A DNA stretch of 64,000 nt, taken from assembly GCF_029360705.1 (NCBI RefSeq), contig NZ_JARKMX010000004.1, positions 310,001 through 374,000 of the forward strand. Direction: 5' to 3'. The translations under genes and the position numbers were made by a program. Source of the stretch: Paraflavitalea pollutisoli. GTDB lineage: Bacteria > Bacteroidota > Bacteroidia > Chitinophagales > Chitinophagaceae. The notes beneath the pieces were generated by a model. It saw only the letters and a program-made list of their open reading frames with translations. It had not been told where the DNA came from and searched no databases. Below, one piece after another: positions 1 to 8,677 of this stretch. Numbering within the stretch: position 1 is the stretch's first letter; the number at the start of each line of letters is the position of its first letter.

Positions 1-6
1 TGAGAA

Positions 7-36
7 GGCAGCACCCATGACAAGCCGGGCGCTGCC
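7..36 (-). terminator. Hairpin downstream of the luciferase-like gene
   Basis: An inverted repeat (GGCAGC-A-CCC at 7-16 pairing with GGG-C-GCTGCC at 27-36) lies just past the stop codon of the first minus-strand gene. There is no strong T-run after it, so it is terminator-like rather than a textbook intrinsic terminator. Confidence 0.4.
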
Positions 37-44
37 CTGGCTGC

Positions 45-1067
45 TTACGCCTGTTGCCTGATCAGCGGGATCACTTTGGTACCGATCAGCTCTATCGATT
101 GCATCAGCTGTGCGTGTGTCAAACCTGCATTGTCCATTTGAAACGTAAACCGGTCAACGCCACCCAATGCTTCGCTGTGCCGCAGGATCTTAGCTGCCAC
201 GGTTTCTGGTCCGCCCACGACGAGTACACCTCTTGGCGCAATCAGTCCGTTGAACTGCTGCCTGGTCACCGGTGGCCATCCGCGTTCTCTTCCCAATTTC
301 GTCCATAACTCCGCATAGCCCGGATAGTAATCGGCAATAGCGGCTTCATCGTCGATGCCCACATAGCCAGGTGAGTGTAGACCTACGGAAAGCTGATCGG
401 GGCTAAATCCTGCCTCCTGGCCCGCTTTCCGGTACAGGTCCACCAATGGCCTGAAACGCTCAGGCTCTCCGCCAATGATCGCCACCATCAATGGCAGGCC
501 CAGCTGACCGGCGCGAACAAAGGATGCAGGTGTACCGCCTACGCCGATCCATACAGGTATTTTTTGCTGCAAGGGCCTCGGGTACACCGGCTGGTTGTTG
601 AGCGATGGCCTGAACTTGCCCGACCAGGTTACAAACTCATGCTCCCGGATGCGCAACAGCAACTCGAGTTTCTCTTTGAACAGCGCATCATAATCATCCA
701 GGTTGTACCCAAACAAGGGATACGCTTCGATGGCCGAACCACGTCCCACCACCATTTCTGCCCTTCCTTTCGAAATAATATCGACGGTGGCAAAACTTTG
801 AAACACGCGCACCGGATCTGAAGTGCTGAGCACCGTTACGGCGCTGGTAAGCCGGATCTTTTGGGTGCGGGCAGCTGCTGCCGCCAGTATCACGGCAGGT
901 GCTGCATCCAGGAATTCTTTTTTATGGTGTTCACCGATGCCGTATACGTCGAGTCCGGCTATGTCGGCCGCCACGATCCTTTCCAATAACTGATCCATGG
1001 CTGCCTCGCTGCTAAGGGTGTGGCTGCCATACATGGCCGATGCAAAACTATCTATGCCTATTTCCAT
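45..1067 (-). CDS. LLM-class flavin-dependent oxidoreductase
   Basis: A 340-residue member of the bacterial luciferase-like monooxygenase superfamily, cytosolic and expected to use reduced FMN or F420. The N-terminal MEIGIDSFAS strand, the GIGEHHKKEF motif (about residues 44-53), the central VVGRGSAIEAYPLFGY segment and the IPVWIGVGGTP motif (about 173-183) are the usual core motifs of the TIM-barrel fold. Its length matches one full domain and the ATG at 1067 gives a complete N-terminus. It lies 35 bp downstream of the pirin gene on the same strand, so the two are probably co-transcribed. The substrate cannot be read from the sequence; many such proteins in Bacteroidota are annotated only to family level. 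Confidence 0.88.
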   Translation of the reverse strand: MEIGIDSFASAMYGSHTLSSEAAMDQLLERIVAADIAGLDVYGIGEHHKKEFLDAAPAVILAAAAARTQKIRLTSAVTVLSTSDPVRVFQSFATVDIISKGRAEMVVGRGSAIEAYPLFGYNLDDYDALFKEKLELLLRIREHEFVTWSGKFRPSLNNQPVYPRPLQQKIPVWIGVGGTPASFVRAGQLGLPLMVAIIGGEPERFRPLVDLYRKAGQEAGFSPDQLSVGLHSPGYVGIDDEAAIADYYPGYAELWTKLGRERGWPPVTRQQFNGLIAPRGVLVVGGPETVAAKILRHSEALGGVDRFTFQMDNAGLTHAQLMQSIELIGTKVIPLIRQQA

Positions 1068-1102
1068 ATCTGCGATTGAATAAGTTGAAAAATGCGTGTT
1101 GA

Positions 1103-2017
1103 TCAGGACAGCGCGTTAGGGGGCGGACCTCCGGCAGGCTTCGAATTGCCGGCAGGCAGGGGGATGAATTCCTCGTTATCTGTCGGTGGTAATATGATCC
1201 GTCCCTGCTTCCAGTCTTCCTTGGCCTGTTCGATCCGTTCTTTGCGACTGGATACAAAATTCCACCAGATGTATCGTTCACCCAGGTGCTCTCCGCCCAG
1301 CATCATCAGGGTGGAGGGTTCCGTCGCGATCAGCAGGGGATCGGTATCCTGTTTAAACACCAACAGTTGTCCTGCCTGGTAAGCGGTCCCTTCTACCTGG
1401 AGGCGGCCTTTGGCGATATACACCCCTCTTTCTGCGTAGCCTTGCGGGATGCCGAAACGGGCATCTTTGTCAAGCTCCACATGCACGTAAAATAAGGGGG
1501 AGGTGGTGGTGACGGCACTCTTTTCACCAAAGGCTTCGCCGGCGATCAGGCGCATCCAAACACCTTTATCGGTGAATACAGGCAATTGCTCCGGCTTGAA
1601 ATTGGCAAAAGAAGGATTGGCTTCTTCGTCTTTTTCCGGGAGGGCTACCCAGGTTTGTATCATTTCCAGTTGGCCGCCGGCCCGGATGTTCGGGTCTTCG
1701 AACCGTTCACTGTGGGCAATGCCACTTCCGGCCGTCATCCAGTTGACCTCCCCGGGCTTGATGACCTGTTCTACCCCCAGCGAGTCGCGGTGGGTGATCT
1801 CTCCGCTAAACAAATAACTTACCGTCGATAGGCCAATATGTGGATGTGGCAGCACGTCGAACTGACTGTGGGTGGAGGCCGGTACACTGATCGGTCCGCC
1901 ATGATCCATAAAAATGAAAGGACCCACCATTCTCCGGAGTTGGAAGGGCAATATGCGTTTAACCGAAAACCCGGGCATGATCTGCGCTTCCCGGGAAGAG
2001 ATGACGATGTCAAGCAT
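1103..2017 (-). CDS. Pirin family protein
   Basis: A 304-residue bicupin of the pirin family. The metal-binding cupin motif is visible as HPHIGLSTVSYLFSGEITHR (about residues 57-76) followed by DSLG and, later, GIAHSERFE, giving the usual His/Glu ligand set. Known pirins bind Fe and act as redox-sensing cofactors or quercetinases; the role here is not shown. The C-terminus ends in a Pro/Gly-rich tail. It is the first gene of a probable two-gene operon with the luciferase-like oxidoreductase, which fits a redox function. A minus-strand -7-like box (TAGCTTTG, 2037-2044) lies 20 bp upstream of the start. Confidence 0.9.
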   Translation of the reverse strand: MLDIVISSREAQIMPGFSVKRILPFQLRRMVGPFIFMDHGGPISVPASTHSQFDVLPHPHIGLSTVSYLFSGEITHRDSLGVEQVIKPGEVNWMTAGSGIAHSERFEDPNIRAGGQLEMIQTWVALPEKDEEANPSFANFKPEQLPVFTDKGVWMRLIAGEAFGEKSAVTTTSPLFYVHVELDKDARFGIPQGYAERGVYIAKGRLQVEGTAYQAGQLLVFKQDTDPLLIATEPSTLMMLGGEHLGERYIWWNFVSSRKERIEQAKEDWKQGRIILPPTDNEEFIPLPAGNSKPAGGPPPNALS

Positions 2018-2036
2018 AAGAAAGATCAGTTTGCTG

Positions 2037-2044
2037 CAAAGCTA
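2037..2044 (-). promoter_or_regulatory. Possible -7 box of the pirin promoter
   Basis: Read on the minus strand this is TAGCTTTG, a perfect match to the Bacteroidota -7 consensus TAnnTTTG. A TTTG exists upstream (complement of 2071-2074), but the spacing of 26 bp is longer than the usual 19-21, so the -33 assignment is uncertain. Confidence 0.35.
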
Positions 2045-2165
2045 TACGATGGGGCGGTGAATTATGTTGACAAAAGATAATAAATAAGGCTTTGCAGCTC
2101 CATACGGCCAGGGCGTCGGTGGTGCAGAGACAATATGCCGACATATTTTTTTACCATTTGGTAAA

Positions 2166-2190
2166 TGAACTGCCCCCAATAAGTTGGACA
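2166..2190 (+). mobile_element. Possible IS3-type end (remnant)
   Basis: The 25 bp beginning TGAACTGCCCCCAATAAG and continuing TTGGACA resemble the terminal inverted repeat of IS3/IS150-type insertion sequences (typically TG(A/T)ACTGCCCCC...AAGTTGGAC). No transposase gene and no second end were found nearby, so at most this is a leftover end. The identification is from memory of the family and has not been checked by a search. Confidence 0.25.
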
Positions 2191-2198
2191 TTTAACGT

Positions 2199-2290
2199 AT
2201 GAAAGTGTTTGTGGACTACATTTTACAGTTTGGGAATTTGAACCAGCATGATTTCCTTGAAGGCAACCTATTCAACGGCAAGAAGTGCTG
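2199..2290 (+). pseudogene. Possible N-terminal remnant of a Crp/Fnr-like regulator
   Basis: Starting at ATG 2199 the translation begins MKVFVDYILQFGNLNQ, which resembles the N-terminus of Crp/Fnr-family regulators of Bacteroidota (YILQFGNLNQQQ...). The resemblance stops after about 16 residues and the reading frame runs without homology into the antisense of the next gene. It is best read as a short fragment, possibly left by the event that also left the IS-like end at 2166. Low confidence. Confidence 0.22.
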
Positions 2291-2303
2291 CGTAAAGAAG
2301 TGC

Positions 2304-3842
2304 TCACTTCACCACTTCAAAATCTCCTGGTTTCCACGTTCCGTCAAACGCAGGTCCTTCTGGACCGTAAATCCTGAAATAGGTAAACCACCCCACATGG
2401 GGATTGGTTTTTATCCATACCGCTTCTTTGCCTGCCGGAGCAGCTGGTCCGAAATACAGATCGATAGATGATCCTGTTTTGCCCTTTAATTCGAACATCG
2501 ATCGCAAGGCCGACTTGTTTTGATCGGTTAATATTTCACTTCTTGTTAGCACATCATATATCGTTACTGACCAGAATAATTTCGCTGGAACGGGTAGGGG
2601 AACTGTCAGTTTATAGGTTTTGCTGCCATCGAGGTAATTGCCCTGGTTGTCTTTTGTTCCCAGCCAATATAGTGACCCTGCGTGGGTGGAGCGGTTAAAC
2701 ATGGCGGGTGACTCTATCTGTGCCTGGTAAAACCATTTTTCCCGTGCATACAGGTCGGTATAATGCTGCGTGTCGAATGTTCCGTTGTCGGATCTTAGAG
2801 CTGCCCACTCCCATTGTCGGTCGGGCCAGGCTATGCGATCTGCTCTGCGATCTGCGAATGACTGCACGCGCAAAATGGCGTTACCGGTTTGAGCGGCTTT
2901 TACCAGAATGGTTTTCATTCTTGCATCGGGGTTAAAAGCTTTACCCTTTTCAATGCCTAGTTCAGCCAGTTCACCATACATTGGCCGGTAGGCTTCGTAA
3001 GGTGGTTCTTGATCGATCAGCTCGTGCAGCTCTTCCCAGTACTTAAGATTGTCTTCCCAGCTTACGGGCGTAAAATCCAGACCGGGTTTGTTCAGGTCGA
3101 CCCAGGTAGGTTCGGTCCAGCCGGCTGGTTTTGTTAAAGGATAGACCTTGACCGATTTGATCATGGCCGTGGCTGCTTCCGCCCCGCCCTGCAGAGGGAT
3201 CGCTCTCACCAGCACCAGCACGCGATTGGTGGTGGGCATGCCGCTGTAATATCCCGCAGGGACCTTGCCCTTGTAGCCGGGAGGCAATAAAAGGTGTTTA
3301 CCGCCTTTGCCTTTATCGGGCCCTGGCAATCCCAGATCCATCACATACAACTGGTTCATGTCATTGGCCACTGACATAATGGGCCCCGGAGGCAGTTCAA
3401 CGACCATGGGACCTGACTCCTGGAGATCAATTGCCAATCCGGCGTAACGGGTATCAGAATTAGGCGTAAATACCAATTGTTGGGGCGTTCCATCGAGCAT
3501 GGCAAACACTTTGTTGGGCACAACGCCTCCCGTTAAATTTCCTTTCCAGGTCGCCATGATGGAAACCGAGGGATAAAAAAAGCGGTATGCCATGACCGCG
3601 CGATTCAGGTCGGCTTCATCATAAGCCTGCTGAACGGTTGCCGCAGTGGGATAGCCACCCCGAAATTCGAACCGGCTTTTTGAACCTGCTGTGGAGTCAT
3701 TTACGTCGGGTTTGCCCGTCTGTGGCTGCGAACAAGCGGAAAACAGTTGACAGGATACATATGCAACGATGAATAGGCTACCACTGCAGCAGCTCATCCA
3801 TTTTGGCGTGTGTATACAGTTTTTGAAATGAAACATATTCAT
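2304..3842 (-). CDS. DUF1254/DUF1214 domain lipoprotein
   Basis: About 512 residues from the ATG at 3842 (a TTG at 3872 would add ten). The N-terminus has a hydrophobic stretch ending in a lipobox-like LFSACS, so the mature protein is probably a lipoprotein anchored by Cys. The DUF1254 domain begins around the sequence YPTAATVQQAYDEADLNRAV and the DUF1214 domain covers the C-terminus (AKLFWSVTIYDVLTR ... NPHVGWFTYFRIYGPEGPAF). The family is widespread in soil bacteria and has no settled biochemical role. It stands alone between a pirin gene and a serine hydrolase, with gaps of about 300 bp on both sides, so it is probably a single transcription unit. Confidence 0.85.
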   Translation of the reverse strand: MNMFHFKNCIHTPKWMSCCSGSLFIVAYVSCQLFSACSQPQTGKPDVNDSTAGSKSRFEFRGGYPTAATVQQAYDEADLNRAVMAYRFFYPSVSIMATWKGNLTGGVVPNKVFAMLDGTPQQLVFTPNSDTRYAGLAIDLQESGPMVVELPPGPIMSVANDMNQLYVMDLGLPGPDKGKGGKHLLLPPGYKGKVPAGYYSGMPTTNRVLVLVRAIPLQGGAEAATAMIKSVKVYPLTKPAGWTEPTWVDLNKPGLDFTPVSWEDNLKYWEELHELIDQEPPYEAYRPMYGELAELGIEKGKAFNPDARMKTILVKAAQTGNAILRVQSFADRRADRIAWPDRQWEWAALRSDNGTFDTQHYTDLYAREKWFYQAQIESPAMFNRSTHAGSLYWLGTKDNQGNYLDGSKTYKLTVPLPVPAKLFWSVTIYDVLTRSEILTDQNKSALRSMFELKGKTGSSIDLYFGPAAPAGKEAVWIKTNPHVGWFTYFRIYGPEGPAFDGTWKPGDFEVVK

Positions 3843-4029
3843 TTGCAACAAATTGATAAGTGAAAAATTCAAAACGATCTAGGTGGGAATGTTTTCAGAT
3901 GAGTTGCTGGTTAAAGACACTTCTCCTATTCCTTTTCCGCCAACTGACAGGTGAAAAGCAGCTATAGTAGGGGGTAACTGCCGTCAGAAATAGGAGAGCT
4001 GCATGCGGGGTGGATATAAAGGACAAAAT

Positions 4030-4048
4030 GCGTGCTAGGTAGGCACGC
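4030..4048. repeat. Short inverted repeat in intergenic region
   Basis: GCGTGC at 4030-4035 and GCACGC at 4043-4048 form a perfect 6-bp inverted repeat around a 7-bp centre. It lies between the DUF1254 gene start and the stop of the serine hydrolase on the same strand. It could be a weak terminator stem or an operator; nothing else was seen in 3843-4153. Confidence 0.3.
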
Positions 4049-4153
4049 TAAAGGATACAACCTGATCTATATGCTTTCGAAGCATTTCAACCATAGGTCT
4101 AAGATAGGAATGAGTGCTGCGCCCTCAGTAGGCAAGGTGTCTTTATCTGTGTT

Positions 4154-5338
4154 TTAACGCTGGTTCCAGGGAATATAGTTTTCCCAATACCATGGAGTGT
4201 ACACATCACCAATCGTTAACTGGAGTAAGTCTTTGAAGCTGCTTTCGCCGTTGTCTGAATTGGTCAGTATCACGACGGCAATCTGTTGATCGGGATAACA
4301 AATGGTATAATGGCCCCAACCCTGATCGTTGCCTTCTTTAAAAAAGGCACGGCCATAGGGTGACTGCAACACTACATATCCCAGGCCGTATCCGAGTTGT
4401 ATATTGTCATTGAGGGTAGAATCTTTCCAGGATAAGGGGCCAAACTGCTTAATCGACCTGATCCGAATCTGCGAATGGGTCATGTCATTAAATGACTTTT
4501 TTGACAAGCGCTTACCATTGATCAGCATGGTATAGAATTTATTGAATTCTTCCATGGTAGTCGTGAGCGAGCCGGCTGCATTGGAAACCGGTCGGCGGGG
4601 AAACATTGTGCTGTCGTTATTGACATCATGCCCAACTGCGTAATCGCGCTCATAAACCGGTTGGTACACATAGCTGGACAACGTCATGCCACAGGGTTCA
4701 AAAATGTACTGCCTGGCCAGCTCTTCGAGGGGCTTGCCGGTAATTTCCTGTATGATCACCTGCAGCAGGTAGAGGCCTTCACCCGAATAGCTTACCCGAC
4801 TGCCGGGTTCAAACTTTATACGCAGCTTTTTGTCGGGCTCGAACCACCTGAAATTGGGAAAACCAGTCGTGTGATCGAGGCACATGCGGCCCGTGATCTT
4901 CTTATAGCGGTCATCCCCTTCCAGGTCTTTGTAATTGGAAAGTCGGCCTGGAAAGGTATATGACAGGAGTGGTCGTGGCAGGTAGGTGACCAATGGTTTA
5001 TCCAGGTCGATCTTTTTCTCGTCCACCAGTTGCATTACCAGGTGCGCAAAAACGGCTTTGCTGAGCGAAAGCCCGTACAAGGCGGTTGACGGCGTCATGG
5101 GTTGTTGCGTGGCCGCTTTGGCATATCCGTAGGCTTTTGCAAATACGGCTTTGTTCTTATTGTACACAGTTACACAAAGGCCGGTGACCTTTGCCTGTGT
5201 CATTATTTTCTGTACCTGTTCATCCAGTTGGGCCGCATCGATGCTGCTACCGTCAATACGCCGGATAGGTTGTGCAACAGCATTGGTTAGCAGCGTGGCT
5301 AAGAATAAGATCGATAGCAGGCGGGGAAGTATATACAT
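4154..5338 (-). CDS. Serine hydrolase, beta-lactamase class C / PBP4* type
   Basis: A 394-residue secreted serine hydrolase of the beta-lactamase superfamily. The ATG at 5338 is chosen because it begins a clean signal peptide (MYILPRLLSILFLATLLTNA, then VAQ). The SxxK motif is visible in YGLSLSKAVF with the catalytic Ser and Lys, a YSGEG motif replaces the class C YxN triad, and HTTGFPNF and the C-terminal AVVILTNSDNG motifs are typical of the family. Members are esterases, D-aminopeptidases or beta-lactamase-like enzymes and the substrate cannot be told. It is followed by a 434-bp region and the polysaccharide deacetylase, both on the same strand. Confidence 0.88.
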   Translation of the reverse strand: MYILPRLLSILFLATLLTNAVAQPIRRIDGSSIDAAQLDEQVQKIMTQAKVTGLCVTVYNKNKAVFAKAYGYAKAATQQPMTPSTALYGLSLSKAVFAHLVMQLVDEKKIDLDKPLVTYLPRPLLSYTFPGRLSNYKDLEGDDRYKKITGRMCLDHTTGFPNFRWFEPDKKLRIKFEPGSRVSYSGEGLYLLQVIIQEITGKPLEELARQYIFEPCGMTLSSYVYQPVYERDYAVGHDVNNDSTMFPRRPVSNAAGSLTTTMEEFNKFYTMLINGKRLSKKSFNDMTHSQIRIRSIKQFGPLSWKDSTLNDNIQLGYGLGYVVLQSPYGRAFFKEGNDQGWGHYTICYPDQQIAVVILTNSDNGESSFKDLLQLTIGDVYTPWYWENYIPWNQR

Positions 5339-5772
5339 TGGGTGGTGATAGCATTGGTTTAATACACTAATAATATGAAAAGTTAGGGATAAATCGAAAG
5401 ATGGGTATGGGAAATAGTTTAAGAGCATGACCCAGGCAAACAGGGGTTCGACAGCCTATTAATTAATGGCCCTCCATCTGCCTGCTGTGCATACTTTGTG
5501 TCCCTATTCAGCCATGCGTTCATTGGCGAGGGAGGGTAGCCGTGGTATGGTGATCCGGGCGATCAGGAATAACTCAGTAATGAACGTGCAGTTGTTGCTG
5601 TATTTTTTATATTCCATAATTTCAGGTTTTGTAAAAGTGGACGGAGGTTTACTGCCAGTTTTGAAGTTGCATTTTACCTACGTATACTGCACCGCCGATC
5701 AAAACGAAATCGGCATGCATCAAATGCCCCTCCAGTGATCGTTGGGGTAAATACCGTATCGGACATGAGGAG
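5339..5772. other. Gene-poor region upstream of the serine hydrolase
   Basis: These 434 bases hold the serine hydrolase promoter side and no convincing gene. On the minus strand a short open stretch at about 5659-5720 translates as ADFVLIGGAVYVGKMQLQNW followed by a stop, which looks protein-like, but it has no start or full domain and may be a relic. Confidence 0.4.
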
Positions 5773-6561
5773 TTATCTCTTCGAGCGTATTTCCATGGCT
5801 TCTGAAAAAGTCATCACCTGGTACAGGGAATGGTTATCGCTCAGGTATTTCAGAAAAGCCCGATGGGTTTCGGGAGAAATGGTGAAGAACTCTGCTCCAA
5901 CTCCATGGAACTGGTAAACGCCCATCGTTCCCTGTGATCGTACTTTTTCAGCAAAGGCGATCAGTTGCTTAATGGTGGTGCCTTTCTCCACCAGCCAACT
6001 GGGTACCTGCATAGAATTCATTTCCCGAATATCTTTAACGAACGCATTGCTATCGCCACCACCGCGACCATATTGCACCAACCCTTTTTCTCTGATGGTG
6101 GCCGAATAGTCCTTGCCTTGAACGATCGTATTGTTACAAGGAAATGCGAATGATCGGTGTTTCCTTTTTGGGTCGATCATGCCCAGCATCGCATTGATGG
6201 TGGTGATCTCGGTAATTATTTGCTCAATCGTGTAGGTTTCAATGGATACTGTTTTATCCCAGCCAAGTGCTTCCGGGCAAGGGTGGAACATCGTATGGTT
6301 ACCCAGTTCATGTCCATGCGCTGCCGCTTGCCTCCAGCTTATCAATGCTTCCGGTGCTTGTCCGATTTTGTCGGACGAACCGCGGATGGCGTTCAGGAAA
6401 AAAGTGCCTTTTAACTGGAAACTGTCCAGTTGCGGAATGACGGTGACAAGATGGGAGGGCAGGCCGTCGTCGTAGGTGAGGCAGATAACTGCTTTTTGAG
6501 CCATTACGTTACCAGAAAAGACAGCAACAGCGCTAAGGATCATTACTAGTTTATGTAGCAT
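5773..6561 (-). CDS. Polysaccharide deacetylase family protein (NodB-like)
   Basis: A 262-residue exported NodB-homology protein. The start at ATG 6561 precedes a signal peptide (MLHKLVMILSAVAVFSGNVM, cleavage near AQK). Motif 1 is TYDDG with both Asp residues, and motif 2 is HELGNHTMFHP, supplying the metal-binding HxxxH. These are the residues that bind the divalent metal and activate water in carbohydrate esterase family 4. The later motifs are divergent (QFHGVGAEFF near the C-terminus). The substrate may be an acetylated glycan, chitin or peptidoglycan; the sequence does not decide. It probably forms its own transcription unit. Confidence 0.85.
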   Translation of the reverse strand: MLHKLVMILSAVAVFSGNVMAQKAVICLTYDDGLPSHLVTVIPQLDSFQLKGTFFLNAIRGSSDKIGQAPEALISWRQAAAHGHELGNHTMFHPCPEALGWDKTVSIETYTIEQIITEITTINAMLGMIDPKRKHRSFAFPCNNTIVQGKDYSATIREKGLVQYGRGGGDSNAFVKDIREMNSMQVPSWLVEKGTTIKQLIAFAEKVRSQGTMGVYQFHGVGAEFFTISPETHRAFLKYLSDNHSLYQVMTFSEAMEIRSKR

Positions 6562-6814
6562 TGTGGTCAGTTTGATAATATAAAGGTTATTGCAGACACA
6601 GGTAGATGTTGGATACAGAGAGCCTTTGTGCATGCAGTAGTGAATCTTGAATATCGTTCTTTAAATATAACGAAGTTGTAGAGACTTAAAATGACGGTTG
6701 CTCAGGCATTGCAGCTAACTGATGGATGGCTGGCAGACGGATGATGGGTAAATTGGTGTCAAGCGATTAAAGGTACACCATTGGATAAGTGTGCCATACG
6801 GCACTGAGGAAGGA

Positions 6815-7177
6815 TCAGCCAGCTATAACAAAGCTTTTCCTGGCCGGCGGGGCCACCTGTTCGTTCCAATTGATGGAAAGGATTTTAGCGATAGCTTCTT
6901 TGAGTGCAGGAAAGCTACTGGGTTTGCAGAGGTAGCAGTCGGCTCCCTGGTCGAATGCGCGGTCAATGTCTTCCCTTTCTAACGAGGATGAAAATATTAC
7001 CACTGGCACTTCCTTCAGGCTGTCATATTTTCGTATTTCCACAAGGCATTCAAAGCCCGATTTGCGCGGCATGAACCTGAACGGTAAGGTGGTAGGGGGA
7101 TGGAACATGTAAGCGCGGAACAATACCGGTTGTGGCAACGGTATAGCTGTCATTTTTTCAGGGCGGTCGTCTGGCAT
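6815..7177 (-). pseudogene. Response regulator remnant lacking the phosphoacceptor Asp
   Basis: The reading frame of about 120 codons carries the C-terminal half of a CheY-like receiver: MPRKSGFECLVEIRKYDSLK, PVVIFSSS and CYLCKPSSF (Lys of the KP motif). Before it, the frame reads HPPTTLPFRFMPRKSG, where an intact family member would have about HPTTLPDLIFLDLNMPRKSG, so the beta-3 strand with the phosphorylatable Asp has been deleted. The N-terminal acidic pair survives only as MPDDRPEK, and the region between is also too short. This is most simply a decayed single-domain response regulator. It is divergent from the small gene at 7219. A functional phosphate-independent receiver is possible but less likely. 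Confidence 0.6.
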
Positions 7178-7218
7178 TGAAGTTGAACGGCAGTTTTTTG
7201 CCAATAACGACTATTGAT

Positions 7219-7509
7219 ATGGAAAGCATTTTTTACATCCGGTTCAATGTTAAGACCGCAGAGGGGCTGCACTGTTATGGCCGCTTCGATATTGGGAATG
7301 AACGTACTGTGGCGGAAAAGATATTCCGGCAGTTGAAGGGGCGCCACGATGTACATGAAAATACGATTTTGTCGGTCGAGTTAATGGAGACGATCGCCGG
7401 TCTTCCGGTAAACCTGCAACTGCTCAGCTGTACCCTCGATGAACTGGCCAATAATTGCCGCATCATCAGTAAGGAGATATTCAACCAGGCCAATCTGAAA
7501 ATAAGATGA
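7219..7509 (+). CDS. Small conserved-looking hypothetical protein
   Basis: A 96-residue protein starting at ATG 7219 (MESIFYIRFNVKTAEG). It is mixed alpha/beta, acidic-neutral, with no signal peptide and no membrane segment. The sequence includes LKGRHDVHENTILSVELMET, and ends with a helix rich in Asn and Ile. I do not recognise a named family, though the codon pattern and composition look like a real gene. It is divergent from the receiver remnant and ends 13 bp before the convergent antiporter gene. Confidence 0.6.
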   Translation: MESIFYIRFNVKTAEGLHCYGRFDIGNERTVAEKIFRQLKGRHDVHENTILSVELMETIAGLPVNLQLLSCTLDELANNCRIISKEIFNQANLKIR

Positions 7510-7522
7510 TCCGTAAGTGCGG

Positions 7523-8677
7523 TCATCTCGCTGTTTGATGCGTGTAGCGTCTTACGATACCCATCCAAAGGGTCGAGAGCAGCAGGGAAAGGCCAGTGAT
7601 GGCCAGGCTGGCCTTTAATACCTCCGGGCTAATGATCTGCATGCTGCCAGCCAGCGAACACGCGAGCAACCCGAACTCACCCGTCTGTGAAAGCAGGGCG
7701 CCTGCGTACAGGCTTTTTCGCCACGGTAATTTGAAAGTTCTGAATACAGCTACCGATAGCAAGGTATTGATGAGCATGATCAACAACGTGATACTGATCA
7801 GTAACCAGCCATGCTGTAACAGGTAATGCAGGTCGAGGATGATGCCTATGGAAACGAAAAACAGCGCTGTAAAGAATACTTTGAATGGCTGCAGCACTTC
7901 ACCCAACCAGTGGAAAGCTTTAGTACGGCCAATGAAGATACCAGCGGCAAAGCTGCCAATGGCACTGGTAAGGCCCATCAGCGACGCCAAGCCTCCAAAA
8001 CCCAGGCAGATACAGGCTGCTGCGAATACCTGCCAGTCATGGTCCTGCTCCAGTTCCTTAACTAGCGGCAGTTGCAGCAGGTTGCGGTTGCGGATAGCCC
8101 GCAGCAGGAGAAAGATGAGCACCGAACCACCGGCCGCGCTAAGCACTCTCACGACATCAACAGGTTGCCCCCCGAGCAATTGAAATACAGTTAGCGCAGG
8201 TGCCAGCAAGATGTCTTGCAGGAGCAGGATATTGAGCACCATTTTACCGTGGTCTGTCTGTAATTCTCCTTGCTTTTTCAGGAACTCACTTACCACCGCA
8301 GTACTGTTGAAGGAAAGTAATACAATAAGGAGCACGATCGCGGGCAGCGTCCATCCGAGCAGGTGGCCAGCTATCGCGGCCACCACGGCGCCCAGCAGTG
8401 TGCGCACCACCTGTGCCGCTATGGGCGTAAGTAATTCGCTCCGTTTGTCCGGCACATCGATCTCCATCCCTAAAAAGAACATCAGGAGCATGACGCCCAG
8501 CTCGCCGACGCTTTCTACCGGACCCGGTTCCGCAAATACCCCAAGCACATGAGGGCCAATGATGATGCCTGCCATGATGTAGGCTACCAGGTAGGGTTGA
8601 TGAAACCTTTTGAGCAGGGGCACCAACAACAGGATCGTAAAACACAAAGCGATCAAGGGAAACAGCAAGCCGTGCAT
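7523..8677 (-). CDS. Kef-type cation:proton antiporter (CPA2)
   Basis: A 384-residue inner-membrane protein with about 11-12 hydrophobic helices, matching the Na+/H+ exchanger domain of the CPA2 (KefB/KefC) group. Typical features are PYLVAYIMAGIIIGPHVLG near the N-terminus, LLMFFLGMEIDV, LSFNSTAVVSEFLKKQGE in the core and ALLSQTGEFGLLACS near the C-terminus. It lacks the cytosolic RCK/TrkA-N domain that gates KefC, so regulation by NAD(H) or glutathione adducts is not expected. It probably exports K+ or Na+ in exchange for protons. It is flanked by remnants and is likely monocistronic. Confidence 0.9.
   Translation of the reverse strand: MHGLLFPLIALCFTILLLVPLLKRFHQPYLVAYIMAGIIIGPHVLGVFAEPGPVESVGELGVMLLMFFLGMEIDVPDKRSELLTPIAAQVVRTLLGAVVAAIAGHLLGWTLPAIVLLIVLLSFNSTAVVSEFLKKQGELQTDHGKMVLNILLLQDILLAPALTVFQLLGGQPVDVVRVLSAAGGSVLIFLLLRAIRNRNLLQLPLVKELEQDHDWQVFAAACICLGFGGLASLMGLTSAIGSFAAGIFIGRTKAFHWLGEVLQPFKVFFTALFFVSIGIILDLHYLLQHGWLLISITLLIMLINTLLSVAVFRTFKLPWRKSLYAGALLSQTGEFGLLACSLAGSMQIISPEVLKASLAITGLSLLLSTLWMGIVRRYTHQTAR

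Noticed and set aside
5659-5720. Minus-strand stretch ADFVLIGGAVYVGKMQLQNW and stop
   Set aside because: It is too short and has no start; it may be a relic or chance.
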